A stretch of 64,000 nucleotides of DNA from Actinobacillus suis ATCC 33415 (GTDB lineage: Bacteria; Pseudomonadota; Gammaproteobacteria; Enterobacterales; Pasteurellaceae): contig NZ_CP009159.1 of NCBI RefSeq assembly GCF_000739435.1, positions 1,736,001-1,800,000 on the forward strand, in the 5' to 3' direction. Shown here piece after piece: positions 18,877 to 27,654 of the stretch. The notes under the pieces are model-generated. The model was not told the DNA's origin. It ran no database searches and saw nothing but the letters and a program-made list of their open reading frames with translations. The translations under genes were made by a program, and so were the position numbers. The stretch's first letter is position 1. Each line of letters starts with the position of its first letter.

Positions 18877-19431
18877 TTACAAACTTTGAATTTGTTTGAT
18901 TAAGCGTTCTGCGTGTTCATCGGCTTTTGCTTGCACTTGGGCTAAATCGTCTTCTGAACTTACACCTGGAATATAAAGCATTCCGCTGCTATGCACAGGA
19001 TCTTGCCATACTAAACCTGAGAATTTTGCCGTGTCTTTTAATGGGGCGAGTAAGTCATCTAAACGGTGGAACAATTCGCCATTGTAAGCCTCTTCTCCGC
19101 CACCAACCGTATATGAGAAAATCACTTTTTTACCGTGTAATTTGTCGCCATTGGTGCCGTAAGCAAAACCGTAGGCAAACACATCATCAAAATAGCGTTT
19201 GAGAATCGCTGGAATGCTGTACCAGTGCATAGGATATTGGAACACCACTACATCCGCTTGCACTAACGCCGCTTGTTCAGCTGCAACGTCAATATCCTGA
19301 TTGCCGTAAAGCCCTGCTAAATCACGCACTTGTACAGTGGCAATTTCATTTTCTAAGCGTTTGAGAATACGTGCATTCGCTGTTGAATGAGATAAGTTGC
19401 TATGACCTGAAATCACTAATACATTTTTCAT
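18877..19431 (-). CDS. NAD(P)H quinone oxidoreductase, flavodoxin-2 fold
   Basis: 184 residues, AGAGGAC ribosome site. The flavodoxin-like motif VISGHSNLSHSTAN and the FMN/FAD-binding PMHWYSIPAILKRYFDDVF are typical of the KefF/MdaB/NQO group, which reduces quinones by two electrons and so avoids semiquinone radicals. It is upstream of the GST gene with a 17-bp gap, consistent with a quinone/electrophile detoxification pair. KefF-type potassium-efflux regulation is unlikely, as no kefC neighbour is seen. Confidence 0.9.
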   Translation of the reverse strand: MKNVLVISGHSNLSHSTANARILKRLENEIATVQVRDLAGLYGNQDIDVAAEQAALVQADVVVFQYPMHWYSIPAILKRYFDDVFAYGFAYGTNGDKLHGKKVIFSYTVGGGEEAYNGELFHRLDDLLAPLKDTAKFSGLVWQDPVHSSGMLYIPGVSSEDDLAQVQAKADEHAERLIKQIQSL

Positions 19432-19548
19432 CGTTGTGTCCTCTCTGTTAATAGATAAAGTGCGGTTAGATTTGCAAAGTTTTTAGAAAATCTCACCGCT
19501 TATTGAACGAAATACTATCTAAATGCTCTGTTTCGGACGCTATTTACA

Positions 19549-20583
19549 TCACTCATTCAGCATTCTATGAATAGCATCTGTTCGCCCCGCTTTATAAGCC
19601 TCAGTTTGTGGGCTGGTCGGGTTCATCAGTTCAAAGGCATGATATACGCCTGAGATAACTTGTAAATCTGTTTTCACACCAGCTTGTACAAGGCGGTTGG
19701 CATAATCAAGATCTTCATTTACGAATAAATCCATATCGCCAACCATCATATAAGTGCGTGGTAATCCAGCCAGATTTTTAGCCGTAGCGGCAGAATAGTA
19801 TGGTATTTGTTGCTCGCTAATGGTTTGTTCGCCTTTTAATGTTTGCCAGCCAATGCGGTTAAACTCCGCAGTCCAAACAAACTCGCCTGTGTTCGGGCTT
19901 TTATACAAAGAATTCTCTGAGCCTGTGCGGTAATCCAACATTGGGTAAATCAGCACTTGTCCTTTCAGTTTAAATTCGCCTTTATCTCGCACTTTCAAAC
20001 CTAAACGTGCCGCCAAACCACCACCTGCACTTTCGCCCATAATAATGGCTTTATTTGGGTCAATATTGAATTTGTCTGCATTATTCAACACATAAGATAA
20101 ACCGTGATAAGCATCATCAATATCCGCTGGGAATGGGGCTTGCGTAGCTAAACGGTATTCAAGACTAACCACCGCTACATTGTTCAAATTTGCCAGTTCA
20201 AGTAATGAGGCATTATTTTGGCGGGCATTGCCGATTAAATAACCGCCACCGTGAATAAAATAAACCACAGGTAGTTTGGCATTTTTGCCGTTATCTGGAC
20301 GATAAACATATAAATCTACCGCTGGCTGTTTGCCTTGTGCGGGTGCAGTAAATTTCGCATCAGGCTGAACTTTATCTTCATTTGCCGCTTTTAAAAATGC
20401 TGCATTGATTTGATCTAAACCTTCTTTGCTATGCATCATTTTAGGATCGATTTTTACCGCTGAAAGTGCCGTTAAGTCTTGATATTCCGCTGCAAGCAAA
20501 TGGGCGGTACGTGGTTGCTCGGCTGCTGTTGCAGCTATTGATAATACCAATGCAAAGGCAGTCGCAAGATATTTAACTTTCAT
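19549..20583 (-). CDS. Exported alpha/beta hydrolase (esterase/lipase, HSL-like)
   Basis: 344 residues, GGAGAAAAA ribosome site. A signal peptide (YLATAFALVLSIAATAAA-type core) predicts periplasmic location. Family marks are the oxyanion motif HGGGYLIG, the nucleophile Ser in GESAGG, and the likely Asp and His of the triad in MVGDMDLF and GVYHAFEL. This is the hormone-sensitive-lipase (family IV) arrangement, which acts on short-chain esters. It lies between quinone reductase and nitroreductase genes. Confidence 0.9.
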   Translation of the reverse strand: MKVKYLATAFALVLSIAATAAEQPRTAHLLAAEYQDLTALSAVKIDPKMMHSKEGLDQINAAFLKAANEDKVQPDAKFTAPAQGKQPAVDLYVYRPDNGKNAKLPVVYFIHGGGYLIGNARQNNASLLELANLNNVAVVSLEYRLATQAPFPADIDDAYHGLSYVLNNADKFNIDPNKAIIMGESAGGGLAARLGLKVRDKGEFKLKGQVLIYPMLDYRTGSENSLYKSPNTGEFVWTAEFNRIGWQTLKGEQTISEQQIPYYSAATAKNLAGLPRTYMMVGDMDLFVNEDLDYANRLVQAGVKTDLQVISGVYHAFELMNPTSPQTEAYKAGRTDAIHRMLNE

Positions 20584-20640
20584 TTTTTCTCCATAAGTTT
20601 TGCTATCAATGTGTAGGGGGCTATTTCTCTAATTTCCAAA

Positions 20641-21309
20641 CTATTCATGGAATACCACGGTTTCGCTCAGTGGTGCACGTGGTTGAATATAGCTGTTGGC
20701 AGTAGAATTCGGTTTTGGTCTGCCGAAAGAAATACCTAGCACTAATTTATAATTATCAGGCACATTAAATTCTTGGCGAACCACATCAGGACTATAAGTT
20801 AATGCAATTTGCGGCACGCTACCGAAACCGTGCGCGGTGAGAGATAGCATGAAATTCTGTGCCAACATACCAACATCCAATGCAGTAAATACGTTGTCAG
20901 TAAAATCAGGCATAAAGAAAAATGCAGCGTGCGGTGCGCCATAAAAACGGGCATTTTCTTCGGCAAAACTTTTACGTCCTGCTTTGTCTTCACGCAAAAT
21001 ATTGAATGCGTCATACAAACGTTTGTACGAATCACGCATACGATCTTCATAAACACCCGTCAAGGCGTGTTGGTCAAAAATAAAATCAGGGGCGAGATTA
21101 CCGGTACGGAATCCGTCCACCAACTTATCAGACAAACGTTTTAAGGCTTCACCAGATACGATATGCACCACCCAAGGCTGAGCATTTACCTCAGAAGGCG
21201 CACGCATTGCATCTTTTAAAACCGCATCCATTTCTTCTTTGGTGAGTGGTTCTGGTAGATATTCACGAATAGATTTACGAGTTTGTGTGGTAGTTGAAAA
21301 ATCTAACAT
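20641..21309 (-). CDS. Nitroreductase family protein
   Basis: 222 residues, AGAGGACAA ribosome site. The FMN-binding N-terminus (TRKSIREYLPEPLTKEEM, then APSEVNAQPWVVHIV) and the C-terminal segment VLGISFGRPKPNS identify the NfnB/NfsA-like flavoenzyme superfamily. These proteins reduce nitro compounds, quinones or enones with NAD(P)H. A second, diverged nitroreductase is at 27655. Physiological substrate unknown. Confidence 0.92.
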   Translation of the reverse strand: MLDFSTTTQTRKSIREYLPEPLTKEEMDAVLKDAMRAPSEVNAQPWVVHIVSGEALKRLSDKLVDGFRTGNLAPDFIFDQHALTGVYEDRMRDSYKRLYDAFNILREDKAGRKSFAEENARFYGAPHAAFFFMPDFTDNVFTALDVGMLAQNFMLSLTAHGFGSVPQIALTYSPDVVRQEFNVPDNYKLVLGISFGRPKPNSTANSYIQPRAPLSETVVFHE

Positions 21310-21508
21310 TCTGTTGTCCTCTGCTTAAATGAAAAGTGCGGTCGGAGTTCACTCATTTCTTTAGCGCCGTTGGCAAAGCCAATATTCAAACATCAGCATT
21401 TATGCAAAATGTTGAGGAAATTTAACCGCTTGTTGCCATTATCATATGTAGGCTAAGGAATAATCGGTATCGCATTTCTCTAAATTTTATGCCTGATTCT
21501 ACAAATAT

Positions 21509-21880
21509 TTATTTCACGGTCAGATCATAGCTCCAATCCAGCAACTTTTTCATTTCATCAAAATCAAAGCCCTGATCAAGCACAATACTCAGCCAATGTT
21601 TTTTGTTCATATGGTAAGCCGGTAAAACATTTTTATCTTGTTGCAGAATACTCACCATCTCAGGATCGCATTTTAGCGTAACGATATCGGAGACTTCTTC
21701 ACCCGCTAAACCTAAACTTTTATTGGGAACAGTCATCAACAAAGCAAACCACTTTTGTTTGGCATTTTGGTGGCGTAATACCGCAATCGCATAAGAAGGA
21801 TATTTATCGACAAAAAGAAATTCAGGCTCTACGCCGTATTGTGTTTTAGCATAATGCAAAATCGCTTGTCGTTGATGCAT
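21509..21880 (-). CDS. MmcQ/YjbR family protein
   Basis: 123 residues, AAGGAGT ribosome site. It shows the family pattern: YGVEPEFLFVDKYPSYAIAV, KWFALLMTVPNKSLG, VTLKCDPEM, then AYHMNKKHWLSIVLD. The CyaY-like fold has been proposed to bind DNA or act as a small regulator; no function is firmly established. It is downstream of the Ohr-like gene on the same strand, but a terminator lies between. Confidence 0.88.
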   Translation of the reverse strand: MHQRQAILHYAKTQYGVEPEFLFVDKYPSYAIAVLRHQNAKQKWFALLMTVPNKSLGLAGEEVSDIVTLKCDPEMVSILQQDKNVLPAYHMNKKHWLSIVLDQGFDFDEMKKLLDWSYDLTVK

Positions 21881-21912
21881 ACCAAACTCCTTACGATACT
21901 ATTGTTCGAGAT

Positions 21913-21945
21913 GAAAAAAATGCCGCCTAAAATTTCAGGCGGCAT
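21913..21945 (-). terminator. Rho-independent terminator of the OsmC/Ohr-like gene
   Basis: ATGCCGCCT (21920-21928) and AGGCGGCAT (21937-21945) form a stem. On the minus strand it is followed by a T run (the A run at 21913-21919). Confidence 0.85.
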
Positions 21946-21953
21946 CTTGTTAA

Positions 21954-22385
21954 TTACAAGTCAAAAGTTTGCATCACATTCACGTGTAAACGTACATCGA
22001 CATTGCCACGTGTTGCGTTTGAATATGGGCAAGTTGAGTGTGCTTTTTCAATTAAAGTTTTTGCTTCTTCTAAGCTGATTCCTTCCACGGTAATCGTGAT
22101 GTCAATTTCAAAGCTGAATGCACCGTCCGGTTTTTGACCGATACCCACACCAACAGTTGTTGAGTGTTTAGTCGGTTTAATGCCCAGTGTTGGAGCAACG
22201 TGGATAATCGCATTATCAAAGCACGCTGCATAACCCATTGCGAAAAGTTGTTCAGGGTTAGCACCCTCTTTGCCACTTTCGTTTTGGAAACCAACTAAAT
22301 CTAAACCGAGTGAACCGTCATCTACTCGTGTATGACCGTCACGACCGCCTACTGCTGTTGCTGATGTTTTGTAAAAAATTTTCAT
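21954..22385 (-). CDS. Organic hydroperoxide resistance protein, OsmC/Ohr family
   Basis: 143 residues from the ATG at 22385, seven bases after GGAGA; a GTG just upstream is too close to that site. The two redox cysteines of the family are present, in GYAACFDNAII and STCPYSNATRGN, about 60 residues apart. The N-terminus KIFYKTSATAVGGRDGHT is typical of Ohr. Ohr enzymes reduce organic hydroperoxides with lipoylated protein as electron donor. No OhrR is adjacent; the nearest regulator is the ArsR protein at 23869. Confidence 0.92.
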   Translation of the reverse strand: MKIFYKTSATAVGGRDGHTRVDDGSLGLDLVGFQNESGKEGANPEQLFAMGYAACFDNAIIHVAPTLGIKPTKHSTTVGVGIGQKPDGAFSFEIDITITVEGISLEEAKTLIEKAHSTCPYSNATRGNVDVRLHVNVMQTFDL

Positions 22386-22570
22386 CACATTTCTCCGTTT
22401 GTTTTAAGTAAGGTTGTTGCTTTAAAGTGCGGTCATTTTAGCGATGATTTTGCGGTAGGAGGTAGCTCATTTCTGCAAAATTCTTGCCTATTTCTCCAAT
22501 AGTAGCGAAATACAGCCGCTACATCATTGAAACAGATTAATCTCGATTAAGGGGATTCTGTATTTTGATA

Positions 22571-23785
22571 CTAGGCTCGCTCTCGTCTGAAGCCTTGCGT
22601 AAACAGCATTTTCAATAAAATCCACCACGCGCTGTATTGCGGTTTACTCGCTTTACCTTGACTGATTAACGCCATTTGATACATATACCACCCCATTTCG
22701 ATCATTGAACCAAGTAGATCATCAATTTTTTTCACGCCTGTGCGGATTGGCTTTAGATCTAACGTTTGATAATTGCCTGCAAAAATGCGATTCGGCAGAT
22801 TGGGCAAAATAGCAAATGGTTTGGCAATACCAATTAGATCCACTTCATTACTTTCAATCGCTTTTTCCATTACGCTTTGTGAGCGGAAACCGCCCGTAAT
22901 GACCAGTGGCACGGTGCAGATATGGCGGACTTTTTTGGCGTAGTCCAAAAAGTAGGCTTCTCGCTGTTGCGTGCTTTCTTTCACTCCTTCTAACATTGTT
23001 GGGCTTTCGTAGTTACCGCCTGAAATTTCCACTAAATCAATGCCTTCCGCGACCAACTTTTCTACCACTTGCACTGATTCTTCCTCGCTAAACCCGCCTT
23101 TTTGGAAATCTGCCGAGTTGAGTTTGACGGCAATGATGAAATCAGGTGATGTTTTGGTGCGCATTGCACGGTAGATTTCTAGCAAAAACCGCATACGGTT
23201 TGCCAAACTGCCCCCCCATTGGTCTTGGCGTTGGTTATGCACAGGTGAAAGGAACTGACTGATCAGATAGCCGTGGGCGGCGTGAATTTGTACGCCCGAA
23301 AACCCAGCTTGCCCCGCCACACTCGCTACAAGGGCAAAACGTTGGATAAGATCTAAAATTTCGCTTTCGGTTAAGGCTCGTGGTGGGTTAAAAAACTTGC
23401 CAAGATTACCTGATAAGCCAATGGCACTTGGTGCAACAGGCTCCGGCGATAAATCTTTGGGCGACTGTTTGCCGGGGTGGTTGATTTGCATTAGTAAGGT
23501 TGTGCCGTTTTGCGTGCCAGCCCTAGCCCAACGTTTGAGCATTGCCAAATCGCTGTCGTCTTCAATCACGACATCTTTTGCCGAACCGAGAGCCGTTTTA
23601 TCTATCATCACATTACCAGTAACTAATACGCCAGCTCCTCCTTTTGCCCAAGTCTCGTAGAGTTGGACGTAATCTTCAGTTGGGCGAAGTGTAGGGGTAA
23701 GTTGCTCGCTCATTGCCCCTTTGAACAGGCGGTTTTTCAGTGTTTTACCGTTTTTGAGTTGAATAGGTGTATTTAAAATGGTCAT
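22571..23785 (-). CDS. Old Yellow Enzyme family NADH:flavin oxidoreductase
   Basis: 404 residues, AAAGGAAAA ribosome site. It has a TIM-barrel FMN oxidoreductase sequence with LKNRLFKGAMSEQLT, VQIHAAHGYLISQFLSPVHNQ (catalytic HAAH context), WGGSLANRMRFLLEIYRA and VDLIGIAKPFA. The length is longer than NamA-type enzymes and fits the COG1902 group. It probably reduces activated alkenes. A putative operator at 23811-23830 lies 26-45 bp upstream and is nearly identical to one in front of arsR. The ArsR gene ends 83 bp upstream on the same strand, with a hairpin between. Confidence 0.92.
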   Translation of the reverse strand: MTILNTPIQLKNGKTLKNRLFKGAMSEQLTPTLRPTEDYVQLYETWAKGGAGVLVTGNVMIDKTALGSAKDVVIEDDSDLAMLKRWARAGTQNGTTLLMQINHPGKQSPKDLSPEPVAPSAIGLSGNLGKFFNPPRALTESEILDLIQRFALVASVAGQAGFSGVQIHAAHGYLISQFLSPVHNQRQDQWGGSLANRMRFLLEIYRAMRTKTSPDFIIAVKLNSADFQKGGFSEEESVQVVEKLVAEGIDLVEISGGNYESPTMLEGVKESTQQREAYFLDYAKKVRHICTVPLVITGGFRSQSVMEKAIESNEVDLIGIAKPFAILPNLPNRIFAGNYQTLDLKPIRTGVKKIDDLLGSMIEMGWYMYQMALISQGKASKPQYSAWWILLKMLFTQGFRRERA

Positions 23786-23810
23786 TATTTTTCCTTTATA
23801 AAATAAGTTG

Positions 23811-23830
23811 ATAGGTTTAAAAATATAAAC
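23811..23830. promoter_or_regulatory. Putative ArsR-type operator, site B
   Basis: The sequence ATAGGTTTAAAAATATAAAC is palindromic (GTTTA...TAAAC) and matches site A at 24202-24221 at 17 of 20 positions. It lies just upstream of the Old Yellow Enzyme start. Confidence 0.5.
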
Positions 23831-23844
23831 CCAACAATGCTAAA

Positions 23845-23864
23845 TAAAGACGGCAATGCCGTCT
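23845..23864 (-). terminator. Short terminator after arsR-like gene
   Basis: AGACGGC and GCCGTCT pair around a 3-nt loop, followed on the minus strand by TTTATTT. It lies just past the stop of the ArsR gene. Confidence 0.5.
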
Positions 23865-23868
23865 GAAA

Positions 23869-24189
23869 TTAACGCTGTTGGCTCGGGCAATAGAGGGCAA
23901 ATGCTGCCGATAGCTGTTGCAGTTTTTGCGTAGCCTCTGCCATTGCAATGGCATAAAATCGTTCCTTACCAACTTGCTCCACCGACACAGCCCCTGCCGC
24001 TAACATCAGTTTTAAATGGTGCGACACCGCAGGGCGAGACAAATGCAATTTTTCGGTAATCGCATTTACGTTCATCTTACCTTGCTCAAGTAACAGCCGT
24101 AGAATTTGGTGGCGGTTTTCATCTGCCAACACACTGAAAATCGGAATGCACTCACGCATTAAATTCATCGTTTCATCAGTAGTCATCAT
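23869..24189 (-). CDS. ArsR-family winged-helix repressor
   Basis: 106 residues. The helix-turn-helix NAITEKLHLSRPAVSHHLKL and the preceding LADENRHQILRLLLEQG are typical ArsR/SmtB motifs, with the beta-wing at SVEQVGKERFYAIA. No clear metal-binding Cys pair is visible near the recognition helix, so it may sense redox or organic signals rather than metals. It is divergent from an exported EthD-like gene and upstream of an Old Yellow Enzyme gene. Shared 20-bp motifs in both upstream regions suggest that it controls all three genes. Confidence 0.92.
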   Translation of the reverse strand: MMTTDETMNLMRECIPIFSVLADENRHQILRLLLEQGKMNVNAITEKLHLSRPAVSHHLKLMLAAGAVSVEQVGKERFYAIAMAEATQKLQQLSAAFALYCPSQQR

Positions 24190-24201
24190 AAATTTATGTT
24201 C

Positions 24202-24221
24202 ATAAGTTTAAAAATTTGAAC
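24202..24221. promoter_or_regulatory. Putative ArsR-type operator, site A
   Basis: The sequence ATAAGTTTAAAAATTTGAAC lies 13-32 bp upstream of the arsR start, in the region shared with the divergent gene at 24397. It matches site B at 17 of 20 positions. The wider GTTCA...TGAAC ends at 24198-24221 are also symmetric. Confidence 0.5.
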
Positions 24222-24396
24222 GCATTTTAAAGCAAATTGCTGATGATCGCAAGCGGTCAGGTTTTGCAAAAATTTTGTAAATTCGACCACTTGCGGTTAA
24301 TCATATAGACAAAATGCCGCCTAAAATATCACTTCAAGACGTTTTTTATCTTTTATATAATATCGATTTTCTATTTGTTTGTATCAAGGAATACCA

Positions 24397-25251
24397 ATGA
24401 AGAAAATTACCACTTTATTATTGGGCTTATTATTGAACACGGGCTGTTTCGCAACCCCTGTCGTTTTGCCTGTTTCAACGTCTGTTAATCACGAAGCGAA
24501 ACTTTCTTCATCTATTTTATTGTGGATGCGTACTGATAAACCACGCCAAGTGAGTATGGACAGATGGGCTGGACCACACGCCAAAATTATTAGTGCCAAT
24601 CCAAGTTTAGCTGAATATCGTCAATTACATTTTAACGAAGTAAATACGGGATTGTGGCCTGCGATAGAAGGCGTGCAAACCCAGATTCCTGCGGACAGAA
24701 AAATAGACGGTGTTGCCGATGTTACTTTAAAAAGCTATGAAGCTATTGCTCTTGGCGAAAAATACAGCCAAATGGCACAAGCCGATGAAATCAATTTATT
24801 TTCACGCACTCTGCTATATGCTGCTTCGCCTGATAACTCAAAATGGTACCAGCTTGATGCACAACCGACACAAGCACACGTAATGGTATTTCTTCGTAAG
24901 CGTGATGAAGTCAGCGAATCACTTTTCCAACAATTCATCAACCAAGAACTTGCCCCAAGCCTTGCGAATTTAAATGCTAACGGTTTAACCGAACTTCGTA
25001 GCCACGTTTATGGCAAATACAATCAAGCCCAATGGGATTCCCCCAATGTGGCACACGACAACCCGCCAGAAGCACAATTTCAAGCTGCGTTGATTTTAGG
25101 TTTTAAAAACCACCAAGCACTGACCGCCTTTTTTGAAAGTGAAAATCTTAAACCAATTTCGCAACGCCTCGCTCAATTCAGTCGTGCAGTTCACGCTTAT
25201 CAGCTGGAAAAAACGCTGCTGTTTATCAGCAATGAAAAGCAAACTGATTGA
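24397..25251 (+). CDS. Exported protein with EthD-like repeats (function unknown)
   Basis: 284 residues from the ATG at 24397, which has CAAGGA upstream; a TTG at 24379 precedes that site. The N-terminus KKITTLLLGLLLNTGCFATP is a signal peptide, and the LNTGC motif allows a lipoprotein, though the box is imperfect. The mature part has a WAGPHAKIISANPSLAEYRQ segment and a second related half around ELAPSLANLNANGLTELRSH. Both recall EthD/dimeric alpha-beta barrel proteins. Assignment is tentative. It is divergent from arsR, with the putative operator between them. Confidence 0.6.
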   Translation: MKKITTLLLGLLLNTGCFATPVVLPVSTSVNHEAKLSSSILLWMRTDKPRQVSMDRWAGPHAKIISANPSLAEYRQLHFNEVNTGLWPAIEGVQTQIPADRKIDGVADVTLKSYEAIALGEKYSQMAQADEINLFSRTLLYAASPDNSKWYQLDAQPTQAHVMVFLRKRDEVSESLFQQFINQELAPSLANLNANGLTELRSHVYGKYNQAQWDSPNVAHDNPPEAQFQAALILGFKNHQALTAFFESENLKPISQRLAQFSRAVHAYQLEKTLLFISNEKQTD

Positions 25252-25289
25252 TTTTTTGTGGAAGAAGTTGGTGGGAAGGATTGGTAGGA

Positions 25290-25328
25290 CATCAGAAAAA
25301 TGAAATGCGTGGGCGGTTTAGCCCACGC
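25290..25328 (-). terminator. Terminator between convergent genes
   Basis: GCGTGGGC (25307-25314) pairs with GCCCACGC (25321-25328). On the minus strand it is followed by ATTTCATTTTT, serving the HpaI-like aldolase gene. Confidence 0.75.
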
Positions 25329-25335
25329 AAGCTGC

Positions 25336-26127
25336 CTATTTCTCTAATGTTGCCTTAAAGCTCGCCACAGTGCTATCTGCTGCACTCGCAAGGAAAGCCG
25401 TATCTGCACCGAGAGCGAAGAATGATACGCCAAGATCCGCATAGTGTTTTGCTTGCTCTGGAGTAGCGGCGATTGTGCCCACAGGTACGCCTAATTCACG
25501 AATACGCTTGATTGCATATTCCATTTTTGCCACCACATCAGGGTGAAGAATATTTGGACCTAATCCCATATCCACCGCTAAATCCGCAGGGCCTAAGAAA
25601 ATCGCGCCTACGCCTTTAGTGCTTACGATAGCATCTAAATTTTCCATACCTTTTAGACTTTCAATTTGCAACATAATCATTGATTCATCATCAATGCGTT
25701 GTTGGTAATCAGGGATACGCCCAAAGCGAGATGCTCGCACTACACCTGCGCCCATGCCACGTTTACCTTCAGCCGGATATTTCGCCCAACGAATGATTTG
25801 TGCCGCTTCTTCGCTACTTTCCACCATTGGCACGATGATATTTTGAATCCCTGAATCCATTAACTGCTTGAATGTACCAGCGGTTGCTTCGCCAACACGT
25901 ACCACAGGTGTCATTTCATAAGGAGCGATCGCTCTAGCTACGTTTAAAATGGTCTGAATGTTATGCGGACCATGTTCCGCATCAATGAAAAGCCAGTCAT
26001 AATCCGTGGTCGCAAGCACTTCCGCCACATCGGCTGAGGTGGTTTCTAACGCCACGCCATACTGCATTTTGCCCGCTTCGATGTTATGTTTTAGGTTGTT
26101 ATATAAAAAATCTTTTACCATTGCCAT
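25336..26127 (-). CDS. HpcH/HpaI-family aldolase
   Basis: 263 residues, AAGGAGC ribosome site before the ATG at 26127. The class II metal-dependent pyruvate-aldolase marks are present: [44 protein letters not shown] (Glu ligand) and [14 protein letters not shown] (Asp ligand). Members cleave 4-hydroxy-2-oxo acids to pyruvate and an aldehyde. None of the rest of a homoprotocatechuate pathway is nearby, so the substrate is open. It lies 10 bp after the bacterioferritin-like gene, probably one operon. Confidence 0.9.
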   Translation of the reverse strand: MAMVKDFLYNNLKHNIEAGKMQYGVALETTSADVAEVLATTDYDWLFIDAEHGPHNIQTILNVARAIAPYEMTPVVRVGEATAGTFKQLMDSGIQNIIVPMVESSEEAAQIIRWAKYPAEGKRGMGAGVVRASRFGRIPDYQQRIDDESMIMLQIESLKGMENLDAIVSTKGVGAIFLGPADLAVDMGLGPNILHPDVVAKMEYAIKRIRELGVPVGTIAATPEQAKHYADLGVSFFALGADTAFLASAADSTVASFKATLEK

Positions 26128-26137
26128 TGTTTGCTCC

Positions 26138-26596
26138 TTATAGCATTTTTGCTAAATAAACTTGTTTTCCGACCGCTTGGATTAAGTCGATTTGCGACTT
26201 CGTCCAGTTTAAATCTTCTTCCTCATCTTTATAATATTCTTTGATAAGGTCGTAAGAGGTAATATCTAAATAACCCGCATTTAAAACGTCTTCAATGATT
26301 GGTAAGCCGTCTAGTGAGGCTTTTAAATCGTATGCTAAGAAGTCTTCAATATCGTTGAATATTTGGCGAGCGGGAATTTCGTCTTGGCGAATTTCGCCGT
26401 CTAAATCTAAAATGCGATTATGGAATTGAGCAATAAAATCCAATTCGGATGTACCGTGTTCCGCATATTTTTCTGCAAGCTTGGTAAATCCTTGGCTAGC
26501 AAATACACGTGACATAATTTGATGATTAAGCGCATTTGCAGTAAGTTGTGTAGAGATATGTTGTAAAATTTCAATCGTTTTTTGTACGTCTTTCAT
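26138..26596 (-). CDS. Bacterioferritin-like protein with a degenerate iron site
   Basis: 152 residues, AAGGAGAAA ribosome site. It aligns by eye with E. coli Bfr over its whole length, for example [10 protein letters not shown] with ERILFLEGLP, and [18 protein letters not shown] with RDEEGHIDWLETELDLIQ. Compared with the Bfr ferroxidase ligands (E18, E51, H54, E94, E127, H130), this protein keeps only positions equivalent to E51 and E127; the others appear as Leu, Phe, Ser and Asp. The haem Met52 is also replaced. It is therefore probably not a normal ferroxidase. It is in an operon with the aldolase at 25336 and divergent from an AraC regulator. Confidence 0.8.
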   Translation of the reverse strand: MKDVQKTIEILQHISTQLTANALNHQIMSRVFASQGFTKLAEKYAEHGTSELDFIAQFHNRILDLDGEIRQDEIPARQIFNDIEDFLAYDLKASLDGLPIIEDVLNAGYLDITSYDLIKEYYKDEEEDLNWTKSQIDLIQAVGKQVYLAKML

Positions 26597-26713
26597 TTTG
26601 TTTCTCCTTGATCACACGATAAATTCATTGCGTTTGAAACTGTGATTATCTTATGATAGCTTTTGTTTTACAGGTATATTATTTCTCCAAACAACTTGCC
26701 TAATTCTACAAAT

Positions 26714-27568
26714 ATGCAAATTATTGATAAATTATTACCGCTTGTACCGAAAAACCAAGTTTGGCAAACACCGATTGAAGGACTTGTGATTCAGCACGCC
26801 GACCGCCCTACACCGGTGGCAAACACAATTCTTGAACCTCGCATTTGTATTGTGTTGCAAGGCGAGCGAAAAATTTGTATCGGTGATCAATGTACGCTAT
26901 TCAGCAATCAACATTTTATGTTCTGTCCGGTAAACGTGCCATTGTCGGTGGAAGTGGTAGAAGCAAGCCCTGAAAAGCCCTACTTGATGATGACGATGAA
27001 AATCGATCTAAAAATGGTGGCAAGTATCGTGCCGCATATTCCAAAAACCATTGCAAAAAATCAGCCAAAATCGACCGCTTTCTTACAATGGCAAATGGAA
27101 GAAAATCTATTGGCTCAGTTCGAGCGCCTGATTGATTTGCTCAAAACGCCGGAAGATATTGATTTTCTTGCGCCGCTTATTCAACAACAAATTTACTATG
27201 TTCTGCTAAAAAGCGATCAAGGGCAAAAATTACGAGAATTGGTACAAGTAGGTAGCCACACAAATCGAATTGCTCAAACCGCACTTTGGATCGAGCAACA
27301 TTTGTCTGAGCCGTTACGAGTGGACGATTTAGTAAAACAGGCGGGAATGTCGGTTTCAGGTTTTCATTCGCATTTTAAAAAAATGACCAATATGTCACCG
27401 TTACAATATCAAAAATCGCATCGCCTACTGACCGCACAAAAGCTTATTCAAACCAAGCAAAGCAATATCGCCAATATTGCTTTCCAAGTCGGTTACGAAA
27501 GTCCAAGCCAGTTTAGCCGAGAATATAAAAGACATTTTGGGGTAAGCCCGAAAGGGGATGCGAGCTAG
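26714..27568 (+). CDS. AraC-family transcriptional regulator
   Basis: 284 residues from the ATG at 26714; the frame also reaches a TTG at 26663. It has an AraC_N-type sensor domain (PRICIVLQGERKICIGDQ) and a C-terminal double helix-turn-helix (VDDLVKQAGMSVSGFHSHFK and IANIAFQVGYESPSQFSREY). It closely resembles the regulator at 884, including the shared MSPLQYQK linker. It is divergent from the bacterioferritin-like/aldolase pair, its likely target. No good ribosome site is visible at either start. Confidence 0.9.
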   Translation: MQIIDKLLPLVPKNQVWQTPIEGLVIQHADRPTPVANTILEPRICIVLQGERKICIGDQCTLFSNQHFMFCPVNVPLSVEVVEASPEKPYLMMTMKIDLKMVASIVPHIPKTIAKNQPKSTAFLQWQMEENLLAQFERLIDLLKTPEDIDFLAPLIQQQIYYVLLKSDQGQKLRELVQVGSHTNRIAQTALWIEQHLSEPLRVDDLVKQAGMSVSGFHSHFKKMTNMSPLQYQKSHRLLTAQKLIQTKQSNIANIAFQVGYESPSQFSREYKRHFGVSPKGDAS

Positions 27569-27595
27569 TGTAGCTTTGTTATTCAGTAACAAACA

Positions 27596-27635
27596 ACAAG
27601 CGGTGGTAAAATTTTAGGAATTTACCACCGCTTGT
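27596..27635. terminator. Inverted USS pair, bidirectional terminator
   Basis: ACAAGCGGTGGTAAA at 27596 pairs with TTTACCACCGCTTGT ending at 27635. It lies between the convergent AraC and nitroreductase genes. Confidence 0.8.
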
Positions 27636-27654
27636 ATAACCTGATTAGCGAGAC

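Noticed and set aside
23211..23217. Run of seven C in the Old Yellow Enzyme gene as a phase-variable tract
   Set aside because: It encodes the conserved WGGS segment, is short, and the protein is not a surface antigen; no reason to propose switching.
24379..24396. TTG start at 24379 for the EthD-like gene
   Set aside because: The CAAGGA ribosome site lies inside that extension and serves the ATG at 24397, which begins a normal signal peptide.
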